A stretch of 5,812 nucleotides of DNA from Hydrogenimonas sp. (GCF_029933015.1 NZ_JAOZOZ010000098.1:1-5812), one strand, 5' to 3'; counted from the stretch's first letter, positions 1 to 4,893 are shown. Made by a program: numbers and translations. Notes: generated from the letters alone by a model not told the origin.

Positions 1-143
1 TCGGAGGCGCGAAAAACGCCGGTATGAAAACCTGTCTGGTGCGTACCGGAAAGTTTCGCCCCGAAGATCTCGAAAGAGGGATCGAACCCGACCTCGTGAT
101 CGATTCGATCGCCGAGCTGGCAAGTGTCATAATGGGAGAATAA
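1..143 (+). CDS. HAD-superfamily phosphatase, C-terminal end (5' end outside window)
   Basis: Only the last 46 residues are present, read from position 3, ending at TAA 141-143. They begin with GGAKNAGMKTCLVRTGKF, followed by a PEDLERGIEPDLVIDSI stretch. This is the typical end of HAD subfamily IIA hydrolases (the LHPP/NagD/4-nitrophenylphosphatase type): the glycine-alanine segment just after the Mg-binding acidic motif, the LVxTGKF strand, then the PDxVIDSIAEL strand and helix. In this family the protein is a cytosolic, Mg-dependent phosphatase of small phosphorylated metabolites. The nucleophile Asp motif, the cap domain and the motif IV aspartates lie upstream and cannot be checked, so substrate is unknown. 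The next gene starts 4 bases after the stop, and its ribosome site lies inside this gene's last codons, so the two are probably co-translated. Family assignment is good; the exact subfamily is less certain. Confidence 0.85.
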   Translation, partial: GGAKNAGMKTCLVRTGKFRPEDLERGIEPDLVIDSIAELASVIMGE

Positions 144-147
144 GATA

Positions 148-309
148 ATGAAGAAGAAAAAAATCAATCTGACTTTGAAAGAACGAAAGCTTTTAGAAGA
201 GATTGAACGTGGAGAGTGGAGAGATGTTGAGATGACAGAAGATGAAAAAGATCGTTTGAAAAAATATGCGATCCTAACAAAAGCACTTAACAAAAAAGAG
301 AAACATTAA
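148..309 (+). CDS. 53-residue CopG/RHH-antitoxin-like N-terminal arm, no ribbon-helix-helix half
   Basis: The ORF runs from ATG 148 to TAA 307-309. A GGGAGAA ribosome site (133-139) sits 8 bases upstream, inside the end of the phosphatase gene. The product is highly charged: a lysine-rich start, then LTLKERKLLEEIERGEWRDV (residues 8-27), then an acidic/basic helix, ending in KKEKH. The 'LTxxExxLLExIERGEWxxV' pattern is what I recall from the N-terminal arm of CopG-type (COG5304-like) antitoxins. There that arm is followed by a KxxxINIRIS ribbon-helix-helix DNA-binding part, which is absent here because the frame stops where it would begin. No toxin-like gene adjoins. Base use is A-rich, unlike the GC-rich lipoprotein genes, which may mean it was acquired. 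It could be a truncated antitoxin remnant, a short free-standing family, or an unrelated small helical protein. The ORF is likely real; its function is uncertain. Confidence 0.6.
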   Translation: MKKKKINLTLKERKLLEEIERGEWRDVEMTEDEKDRLKKYAILTKALNKKEKH

Positions 310-347
310 GAAGATATTCAGATATTTTCGATCTCTAAAATGATCTA

Positions 348-1352
348 TTAAAAAAAGAATTTTTCTCTAAGTTTTTTCTCCAGCCCTTTCGCCGCCTCCA
401 GTATTGCGGCTTTTGGGCTTTTTGCAGAGATCCCTTTGACGCGGTAGCGGCGGCTCTGTATCACCTTATTGTCTCCATCGTGCATTTTCAGATCCACCGT
501 CCCTTTGACGATGAAAAAGCCGTGGGAGCGGTCCTGCGAGAGGGTGGGGAGGAGCGAGATGCGTATCGCTTCCGTTGGGCAGCGGGAGGTGTCCAGCACG
601 GGAAAGCCCCGCTCCGAAAGGGCCGAGGCGACCGTTTCGGCGAAAGGTTCCATAGCGGGGTCGGAGGCGCTTTCGATGCAGAAGCGGAGGCTCTTTTTCG
701 CCCGCTCTTTCGTTTTCGCGTATCTCAAAAATGCCTCTTCGCTCTTTTTGTAGAGCGGTTCGTAGGCTCTGTCCAAAGAGGCGAGGATCGTCGCTTTGGG
801 CAGCAGCGGCCCAGTGATCCTTTCGGCTTCGGCCGCTTTGTCGTAGCGCTCCAGCGCGTTGGCGTTTTTCGCCTCCCGCCAGAGCGATTCGGCCCGGCCG
901 TTTTCCCGCACGATCTCCTTTTCGAGGGGTCGTACGAAGTCGTCGCGCCGGACGCCCGCCAGGACGAGGTAGCGGTCCCAGGCGGGGTGGGCGCTTTTGA
1001 GGGTCCGGTAGTGGGTGACGGGCAGCTTCGCCACCGTCGTTTCGATGTCGTGGGAGCGCTCCGTCTCCACATATTCGTAGACATCCTCGTGGGTATACTC
1101 GCGGGAGCGGTATCTCGAAGAGACGGTGACCGATACGCGGGCCAGCAGGTCGGCCAGCGCCTGTTTCGTCGCCTCCTCCATCGTCTTCCCTTCGCCGACG
1201 CCGTAGAGCCATCCGCCGCCGTTTTGGGGAGGCTCCAGATACCACGCCGGCAGGGTGCGCTCCGCAGGCGACGGAGTGGGTGCCGCGCTTTTTGAGGCGC
1301 ATCCCGTCAGCCAGAGCAGCGCGGGTAGGAGAAGGAGAAAGAGGCGTCTCAT
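348..1352 (-). CDS. LPP20-family lipoprotein with extra C-terminal domain
   Basis: This is a 334-residue lipoprotein. The signal peptide starts MRRLFLLLLPALLWLTGC, with lipobox LTGC and lipidated Cys18. Cys18 is followed by Ala, not Asp, so by the enterobacterial Lol rule the outer membrane is expected. A Pro/Ala linker leads to an LPP20-like domain at about residues 35-138: LPAWYLEPP, WLYGVGEG, a helix rich in Ala (EEATKQALADLLARV), then YLVLAGVRRDDF. A charged helical stretch follows (about 145-220). A second small domain (about 222-330) holds Cys225 and Cys258, which could form a disulfide. The protein is longer than a minimal LPP20 protein because of this second half, which I do not recognise. 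Its ATG overlaps the stop of the upstream gene by 4 bases (ATGA, 1349-1352), so it is translationally coupled as the last gene of the lipoprotein operon. The role is presumably structural in the envelope; no catalytic residues are evident. Confidence 0.85.
   Translation of the reverse strand: MRRLFLLLLPALLWLTGCASKSAAPTPSPAERTLPAWYLEPPQNGGGWLYGVGEGKTMEEATKQALADLLARVSVTVSSRYRSREYTHEDVYEYVETERSHDIETTVAKLPVTHYRTLKSAHPAWDRYLVLAGVRRDDFVRPLEKEIVRENGRAESLWREAKNANALERYDKAAEAERITGPLLPKATILASLDRAYEPLYKKSEEAFLRYAKTKERAKKSLRFCIESASDPAMEPFAETVASALSERGFPVLDTSRCPTEAIRISLLPTLSQDRSHGFFIVKGTVDLKMHDGDNKVIQSRRYRVKGISAKSPKAAILEAAKGLEKKLREKFFF
382..423 (+). terminator. Possible rightward intrinsic terminator inside the 3' end of the convergent lipoprotein gene
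   Basis: A two-step hairpin can be read on the plus strand: AGCCC (382-386) pairs with GGGCT (415-419), and inside it GCCGC (391-395) pairs with GCGGC (406-410) around a 10-base loop. The outer stem is followed directly by T419-T423. It lies 73 bases past the stop of the 53-residue gene and could end the rightward transcript. The same bases encode the Ala/Lys-rich C-terminal helix of the minus-strand lipoprotein, so the pairing may be a by-product of coding. The 4-base mismatched bulges on both sides weaken the structure. On the minus strand no T-run follows it. Confidence 0.35.
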
Positions 1353-2344
1353 CGCGCCATCTGCCTCTTCGCCGCCTCCCGAGCCTCGATGGCGCGCTCG
1401 ATGCGGACGATGGCGGCGTCGACCAGTTCGTTGGGCTCGCCGAAACAGCGCTCCGCCAGCAGGTAGAGGGACCGTGCCTCTTTGAGGGACCCCCTGATCT
1501 CTTTCACCACCCCCAGGTCGTAGGCGGCGGTTCCGCTCTTTTCACCGGTGGAAGCGAGCAGCATGCCAAGAAGCCGTTCCGCCCGGTCGTAGCGCCTGTG
1601 TTCGATATATTCCAGGGCGTTTTCGAGCAGCTGTTTCTGGTCGCGGGTGTAGTCGATGTCGGGGTCCTCCATCAGTTCGACACTGTGGTAGACGTAGTGG
1701 GGCGTGAGTTTGGAGACGAAGGCGTCGGCGACCCTGTCGGCCAGCGTGTCGAGTATCTCCTGCCTGGCCGGCAGCGCCGTCCCGCCGTCGGAGCAGTGGC
1801 GCCAGGTGGCCGTCTTGCGTATCGTTTCGGCGTGGATGATGTCTCCGCGGCTGATGTCCACCAGCTTCACCTGGGCCGCGACGACGCCCCGCCGTTTTCT
1901 GCAGGAGACTTTGTATTCGCGGGTTTCTTTGCATTTTTTGTCGACACATTCGGTGCGGGTTTCGTAGTAGTAGGTGTCGTCCACGTCGGCGGCGGTGACG
2001 ACCCCGTCGATCAGGGCCGAAGCCCCCAGCAGACGGCCCGCTTCCGCCGCCTTTTTCTCCTCGGTCAGGCCCGACTCCTGCAGGCGGATCTCATCGAGGA
2101 TCTTCTCGAGCTCCTGGCGCGTCACCACGGTGAACCACGGCTCGCCGTCCACCCGCACCGCCGCCGCTTTCGACTCGATCTTTTCGCTCAGGCCGATGCG
2201 GTCGTTCCTGAAAGGGTAGACGGCCACCCGCTTCGCCTCCGCGGCCCGGTCGATCTCGGCCGGCTGCAGCGACGCCACCTGCACCGTTTTGGAGCAGCCG
2301 GCGAAAAAGAGCGCCGCCATGGTAAGAAGAAGGAAAAGTCTCAT
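1349..2344 (-). CDS. CsgG/LpoB-like outer-membrane lipoprotein with TPR-like C-terminus
   Basis: This is a 331-residue lipoprotein. The signal is MRLFLLLTMAALFFAGC, with lipobox FAGC and lipidated Cys17. Residues about 38-180 match the CsgG/LpoB/FlgO-like fold: KRVAVYPFRND (38-48), FTVVTRQELEKILDE (71-85), GRLLGASALIDGVV (103-116) and QVKLVDISRGDII (158-170). An insertion between two of these strands carries Tyr124-126 and three cysteines (133, 138, 148); Cys184 follows. Residues about 235-300 look like TPR helices (ENALEYIEHRRYDRAERLLG; then SLKEARSLYLLAERC). CsgG-family proteins include curli secretion pores, and LpoB activates penicillin-binding proteins, but this sequence alone does not choose between such roles. 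Start and stop both lie in 4-base ATGA overlaps with the neighbours (2341-2344 and 1349-1352), so translation is coupled on both sides. No strong ribosome site precedes the ATG. The family call is good; the specific function is open. Confidence 0.8.
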   Translation of the reverse strand: MRLFLLLTMAALFFAGCSKTVQVASLQPAEIDRAAEAKRVAVYPFRNDRIGLSEKIESKAAAVRVDGEPWFTVVTRQELEKILDEIRLQESGLTEEKKAAEAGRLLGASALIDGVVTAADVDDTYYYETRTECVDKKCKETREYKVSCRKRRGVVAAQVKLVDISRGDIIHAETIRKTATWRHCSDGGTALPARQEILDTLADRVADAFVSKLTPHYVYHSVELMEDPDIDYTRDQKQLLENALEYIEHRRYDRAERLLGMLLASTGEKSGTAAYDLGVVKEIRGSLKEARSLYLLAERCFGEPNELVDAAIVRIERAIEAREAAKRQMAR

Positions 2345-2922
2345 CGCTTACCGGGGAACTCTTCGTCGAGCGCTTTGAGGGCCTGCTTCGCCTGGAACTG
2401 CTGCCAGAGTGCCTCGTCGTTTCTGTAGCTGCTGACGATGGCCTGTTTCGCCGTTTCGTCCACTTTGTCCCTGTCCACCTTGACCAGCAGGTAGATGGAG
2501 CCGTCGGCCGGGTTTTCCCAGTAGGCTTCCTGCTGCGAGTCGTGCAGCGTCACCCGCGCCACCTGTTTGGAGACGTTTTCCACCACGCGCTCCACCGTCT
2601 CGTCGTCACCCACGCCCGTCGAGCGGGCGAACTGCGTCGTACGGGCTTTCACGTCCAGCGCCACCTGCTGCGCCAGGTTGGCCCGGGCGTCGGCCAGCGC
2701 CTCTTTGCGGGCGAAGCCGAACCCCAGCTTGCCCACCTTCGCCGTACCCACCGCCGCGTAGTACCTGTCGTCGTGGTGCAGGCCGCACACCCACCGCGGC
2801 GCCTCCTGCCCCCCGATGGTACACTCGCTTTTCAGCTGGTCCGGATCGGGATTTTTCGAACTGCACCCCGTAAAGAGCAGCACTCCCGCCGCCAAAATCG
2901 TCAAACCGTGTCTGTAGATCAT
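2341..2922 (-). CDS. LPP20-family lipoprotein
   Basis: This is a 193-residue lipoprotein. The signal peptide MIYRHGLTILAAGVLLFTGC ends in lipobox FTGC, with lipidated Cys20 followed by Ser. The LPP20-like domain spans about residues 41-152: APRWVCGLHH, YYAAVGTAKVG, a long Ala-rich helix (RKEALADARANLAQQVALDV), a second helix (ETVERVVENVSKQVARV), then YWENPADGSIYLLVKVDRDKV. The segment W-x-n-YxxVG-x-n-A-ADARxxLAxQV is characteristic of the family. Cys34 and Cys46 might pair in the periplasm. The C-terminal tail from Tyr166 is a Gln/Ala-rich helix ending FPGKR that closely resembles the tail of the mini-lipoprotein encoded just upstream. A clear AAAGGAG ribosome site lies 7 bases before ATG 2920-2922. 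It is 15 bases downstream of the mini-lipoprotein stop and overlaps the next gene by 4 bases. LPP20 proteins are surface or outer-membrane lipoproteins; FlgP of Vibrio and Campylobacter flagella belongs to this group. Confidence 0.88.
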   Translation of the reverse strand: MIYRHGLTILAAGVLLFTGCSSKNPDPDQLKSECTIGGQEAPRWVCGLHHDDRYYAAVGTAKVGKLGFGFARKEALADARANLAQQVALDVKARTTQFARSTGVGDDETVERVVENVSKQVARVTLHDSQQEAYWENPADGSIYLLVKVDRDKVDETAKQAIVSSYRNDEALWQQFQAKQALKALDEEFPGKR

Positions 2923-2937
2923 TTTTCGCTCCTTTCG

Positions 2938-3105
2938 CTACCGCTGTTTTGAAAAATCTCTGTCCAGCGACTCCACCGCCTCTTTGGCCTGCTTCTGCTG
3001 GTACTGCGCGTCTTTGTTCCTGTAGGCCGGCGTCGGCTCTTTCGACCCGCAGCCCGCCAGCACGACAAGCGCCAGAAACGCCGCCGTCCAGATTCCCGCT
3101 CTCAT
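2938..3105 (-). CDS. 55-residue mini-lipoprotein related to the tail of the next LPP20 protein
   Basis: ATG 3103-3105 is preceded by a strong GGAAAGGA ribosome site, and the frame closes at TAG (2938-2940). The signal peptide MRAGIWTAAFLALVVLAGC carries a textbook LAGC lipobox, with lipidated Cys19 followed by Gly. The mature protein is only 37 residues: a short linker GSKEPTPA, then a 28-residue Gln/Lys/Ala helix. That helix (from Tyr28) aligns without gaps to residues 166-193 of the LPP20 protein encoded next, with 14 of 28 identical. Shared positions include YRN, a QQxQAK core, A, LD, F and the final Arg, and both proteins stop at the same aligned residue. It is the first gene of the lipoprotein operon. 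It has no LPP20 domain, so it is not simply a small paralog. A partner, chaperone-like or competitor role toward the LPP20 protein is inference. It is short enough to be missed by automatic annotation. Confidence 0.85.
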   Translation of the reverse strand: MRAGIWTAAFLALVVLAGCGSKEPTPAYRNKDAQYQQKQAKEAVESLDRDFSKQR

Positions 3106-3136
3106 CGTCGTCCTTTCCTCTCATTCTTTTGCACCG

Positions 3137-3146
3137 ATTTTAACAT
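3137..3146 (-). promoter_or_regulatory. Likely -10 element of the lipoprotein operon
   Basis: Read on the minus strand, ATGTTAAAAT lies 31 bases upstream of the mini-lipoprotein ATG, in the 46-base gap after the hypothetical gene. The TGTTAAAAT core is identical to the one before the plus-strand YbjN-like gene (4952-4960). Campylobacterota sigma-70 promoters commonly have a good -10 and no clear -35, which fits. The predicted leader is about 25 bases, just enough for the GGAAAGGA ribosome site. Confidence 0.55.
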
Positions 3147-3151
3147 ACCCA

Positions 3152-3553
3152 TCATAAATCGATCGTGGAGTTCACGAAGCCCTTCTCTTCGAAAAACTTC
3201 AAAAACGCTTCCGCGTCCACTTCGTCGATATGGCAGATCGCCACCTCGTAACTCTGTCTGCCCCCTTCGTCGTAGGCGCACACCTCCTGGATGTAACACC
3301 CCGGCGGCAGAGGCGAGTCGGGATCGTCTACGGTAAATATCCATTCGGACATCGTGGAGACGGCCAGATGCTTCGCAAACCAGCGCATGGCGCGCAGATA
3401 GCTCGCCACTTTCGCTTCCGTCGTCACATTCAGATCGCACGCCAGCGTGAAAAGGCGCATACTCTCGAGCGTTTCGTGGGTTTCGCAGAGCCGGCACCCT
3501 CTGGGAAGCAGCGCCTCTTCGAAATGGTCGGTTTCCACATAGATCACGTTCAT
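3152..3553 (-). CDS. Hypothetical soluble protein, 133 residues
   Basis: I do not recognise the family. The start is ATG 3551-3553, with a strong AAAGGAGG ribosome site 8 bases upstream; the stop is TGA at 3152-3154. There is no signal peptide or membrane segment, so it is probably cytosolic. It is acidic, with six cysteines. Two form a CxxC in PRGCRLCETHETLE (Cys20, Cys23), and the others are at 39, 86, 92 and 107. A helix around residues 45-65 (EAKVASYLRAMRWFAKHL) is followed by a strand-like WIFTVDDP, a PLPPGCYIQEV segment, and a C-terminal alpha/beta part (SYEVAICHIDEVDAEAFLKF). The cysteines could bind a metal, but they do not form a clear four-ligand site. It lies 75 bases downstream of the membrane cassette and 46 bases upstream of the lipoprotein operon, all on the same strand. 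A TATGAT at 3580-3585 could be its own -10 box. Confidence 0.75.
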   Translation of the reverse strand: MNVIYVETDHFEEALLPRGCRLCETHETLESMRLFTLACDLNVTTEAKVASYLRAMRWFAKHLAVSTMSEWIFTVDDPDSPLPPGCYIQEVCAYDEGGRQSYEVAICHIDEVDAEAFLKFFEEKGFVNSTIDL

Positions 3554-3579
3554 ACCGTTTTCCTCCTTTCACTTTCCCC

Positions 3580-3585
3580 ATCATA
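3580..3585 (-). promoter_or_regulatory. Possible -10 box of the 133-residue hypothetical gene
   Basis: TATGAT on the minus strand, 26 bases upstream of ATG 3553 and just upstream of the AAAGGAGG ribosome site. No -35 box is visible. A second AT-rich candidate (CATATAAAG on the minus strand, overlapping the end of the 3-TM gene near 3627-3635) would serve as well, and read-through from the cassette is also possible. Weak support. Confidence 0.25.
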
Positions 3586-3628
3586 GAGGAGGGCGGCGAC
3601 AGGTTGTGTCGGCAGGAGGGTCTCTTCT

Positions 3629-3880
3629 TTATATGCGCGTTCGTTTTTTCAGAACCCGGAAGAGACCTATGAGACTTATTAGTATCCAGAAAGACTCGAT
3701 AAGCACGGAAGCCATGTTCCAGTTATAGCTCAGAGAGTAGAGAATCAATGCGGACCCTCCGGCATTCAAAAGAGAGAAAGTGAGGGTTTCCGAAGAGATT
3801 TTTCCGATTTGAAGCAGAAAATAGGTGACGATGATGATCGCCACCCCCGTAGTACCTACGATATCGTGCGTTTCAAACAT
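3629..3880 (-). CDS. Small 3-TM membrane protein, CBU_0592-like
   Basis: This is an 83-residue protein starting MFETHDIVGTTGVAIIIVTY at ATG 3878-3880. A longer frame to position 3949 exists, but its extra 23 residues (Cys/Arg-rich, inside the upstream gene) look like read-through of another gene's codons, so I chose the inner start. There are three hydrophobic segments at about residues 8-25, 34-52 and 58-76, with a basic tail KKRTRI expected in the cytosol. The arrangement GxxGVAxxxxTYxLLQxGKISSxTLxFxLLNxxGSxLILxSLxxxxNxxSxxIExFWxLISxxGLxR matches what I recall of the CBU_0592-type family of conserved small membrane proteins. Their function is unknown; in some proteins the segment is fused to other membrane domains. 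The ATG overlaps the end of the 2-TM gene by 8 bases and has no good ribosome site of its own, so translation is probably coupled. Bases 3702-3723 recur in inverted orientation in the intergenic region. Confidence 0.75.
   Translation of the reverse strand: MFETHDIVGTTGVAIIIVTYFLLQIGKISSETLTFSLLNAGGSALILYSLSYNWNMASVLIESFWILISLIGLFRVLKKRTRI
3702..3723. repeat. Inverted repeat copy 1 (inside the 3-TM gene)
   Basis: This stretch, read on the minus strand, is ACTGGAA followed directly by CATGGCTTCCGTGCT. The same 22 bases occur on the plus strand at 4870-4893, with 2 extra bases (AG) between the two blocks. Here they encode NWNMASVL in the third membrane region of the CBU_0592-like protein. Confidence 0.5.
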
Positions 3881-4583
3881 TGTATTTACGACCGAATTTC
3901 TGCAACAACATCTTTCCGATACCCACAATATGATTGCGATGTGCTTCATCCATACGGATATAGTAGTTCATTTTATTGCTGGGGAACCATTGGACGGCCT
4001 GGGTAGGGGCTTCGTTTTCGGCATCGTACACGGCGATTTCAGATACGAAATGAAACTCATCCGGCGGAATGAGACAGAATGAGACCTGTTCTTTTTCATA
4101 GTCGTGCTTGTCGCTGAAATCTACGATGGATCCGTGAATTTTCTGTGTATTGGGCAGAAAGTAGGTATAGACTTTCCCATCCGCCAGATTTTTCTTGACC
4201 GTTTCAAATATGACATTCTCTTGTTCTTTGGCTTCCTGCACGCCGATATCGTTGGTCATGTCGTGGGTGAAGACCCAGATGTCTTTCGCTTTTCTTTCTA
4301 TCTCGGACAGATGTCTTTCGCTGATGATGTCACCCAGCCCCTGTCCTTTGATGAAAGCTTCCAGAATTTTGTAGCGCTCTTCATAATCTTCTTTCACCTG
4401 TATGCGTGCCATCAGTGCGAAAATAACCATAGAAATCAGCACGATCAAAAAAGCGGTCGTAGCACCGATCAGTACGTTCATGCCTCCTAATTTCTCTTTC
4501 ATGAAATCGAGGTAAAAGGCGGACAAAAAAGTCAAAAGGGTCAGAAGTATGATGGCCCATTGGCTTTTAATGAATGAAATCAT
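3873..4583 (-). CDS. 2-TM membrane protein with a C-terminal cytosolic domain of unknown function
   Basis: This is a 236-residue protein; start ATG 4581-4583 with GGGAG 6 bases upstream. Two membrane helices lie at about residues 8-27 (WAIILLTLLTFLSAFYLDF) and 36-58 (VLIGATTAFLIVLISMVIF), joined by a short KEKLGG loop. A charged coil follows (60-78), then a soluble domain at about 85-236. The domain has KDIWVFTHDMTNDIG (100-114), VKKNLADGKVYTYFLPNT (129-146) and CLIPPDEFHFVSEIAVYD (170-187). The order 'IWVxTxDxxxD ... VxxNLxxGxxYxYxxP' recalls degenerate phospholipase-D-like or sensor domains found in uncharacterised bacterial proteins, but I see no HxK catalytic motif. The coding DNA is less GC-rich than the lipoprotein operon. 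It pairs with the 3-TM protein that overlaps its 3' end. A signalling or effector role at the inner membrane is inference only. Confidence 0.78.
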   Translation of the reverse strand: MISFIKSQWAIILLTLLTFLSAFYLDFMKEKLGGMNVLIGATTAFLIVLISMVIFALMARIQVKEDYEERYKILEAFIKGQGLGDIISERHLSEIERKAKDIWVFTHDMTNDIGVQEAKEQENVIFETVKKNLADGKVYTYFLPNTQKIHGSIVDFSDKHDYEKEQVSFCLIPPDEFHFVSEIAVYDAENEAPTQAVQWFPSNKMNYYIRMDEAHRNHIVGIGKMLLQKFGRKYNV

Positions 4584-4605
4584 GAAAATCTCCCGTTTAT
4601 TATTG

Positions 4606-4620
4606 TTGGTATCATACCAA
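4606..4620 (-). promoter_or_regulatory. Cassette promoter: extended -10 embedded in a perfect 15-bp palindrome
   Basis: The sequence TTGGTAT-C-ATACCAA (plus strand) is a perfect inverted repeat with 7-base arms around one centre base. On the minus strand it reads TTGGTATGATACCAA and contains TGG-TATGAT, an extended -10 box, 28 bases upstream of the 2-TM gene's ATG. A repressor bound here would block RNA polymerase, so it looks like an operator. No -35 box is seen. The promoter reading is well placed; the operator role is inference. Confidence 0.5.
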
Positions 4621-4869
4621 AAGACTTCGTGCCGGGAAAGCTAGATTGGTTTTTTTTCCGTTTATAAAATCGCTAAGCAATGTTTCATTAAAATATTTTT
4701 TTATGTTCCAAAAATCAATTTCAACAAAAAGTCTGTCTCTCTATCGTGAACGACACCACCTGTCGTGAGGAGAAGGCAGAATATCGTGATGGATCGGTCG
4801 TTTCTGCGACAGTATCCCAAATATCTTCGCATAGCGGCCGGTGACGGCTTTTCGACTCAAGAGAAACGT

Positions 4870-4893
4870 ACTGGAAAGCATGGCTTCCGTGCT
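4870..4893. repeat. Inverted repeat copy 2 (intergenic)
   Basis: ACTGGAA (4870-4876), AG, then CATGGCTTCCGTGCT (4879-4893). All but the two spacer bases match the minus-strand sequence of 3702-3723. Flanking bases are not similar. The two copies face each other across most of the membrane cassette, about 1.15 kb apart. Confidence 0.5.

Noticed and set aside
480..1295. Long plus-strand and alternative minus-strand frames across the LPP20 gene at 348-1352
   Set aside because: Arg/Pro/Gly-rich products with no domain; the real frame has a lipobox and the LPP20 pattern.
1280..2428. A 382-codon plus-strand open frame opposite the CsgG-like gene
   Set aside because: It mirrors the minus-strand lipoprotein genes. 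GC-rich third positions suppress stops on the opposite strand. The product is low-complexity, rich in Arg, Gly and Val, while the minus-strand protein has a signal peptide and family motifs.
2606..3124. A 172-codon minus-strand frame spanning the mini-lipoprotein and part of the LPP20 gene
   Set aside because: Gly/Arg-rich product in the wrong frame for both lipoproteins, which have their own ribosome sites and lipoboxes.
3597..3611. Hairpin CGACAGGTTGTGTCG, nearly the reverse complement (14 of 15) of 4751-4765
   Set aside because: A 14/15 match is expected about once by chance in a window this size, the flanks differ, and neither hairpin is followed by a T-run, so it is not a terminator or a clear repeat family.
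3881..3949. N-terminal extension of the CBU_0592-like protein by 23 residues
   Set aside because: It lies wholly inside the upstream 2-TM gene, adds a Cys/Arg-rich stretch unlike the family start, and the inner ATG gives the usual small-protein length.
4104..4490. A 128-codon plus-strand frame within the 2-TM gene
   Set aside because: Opposite the membrane gene; Phe/His-rich translation typical of an antisense shadow.
4616..4656. Possible terminator ACCAA...TTGGT followed by T8
   Set aside because: Five weak pairs around a large loop, and no plus-strand gene upstream that would need it.
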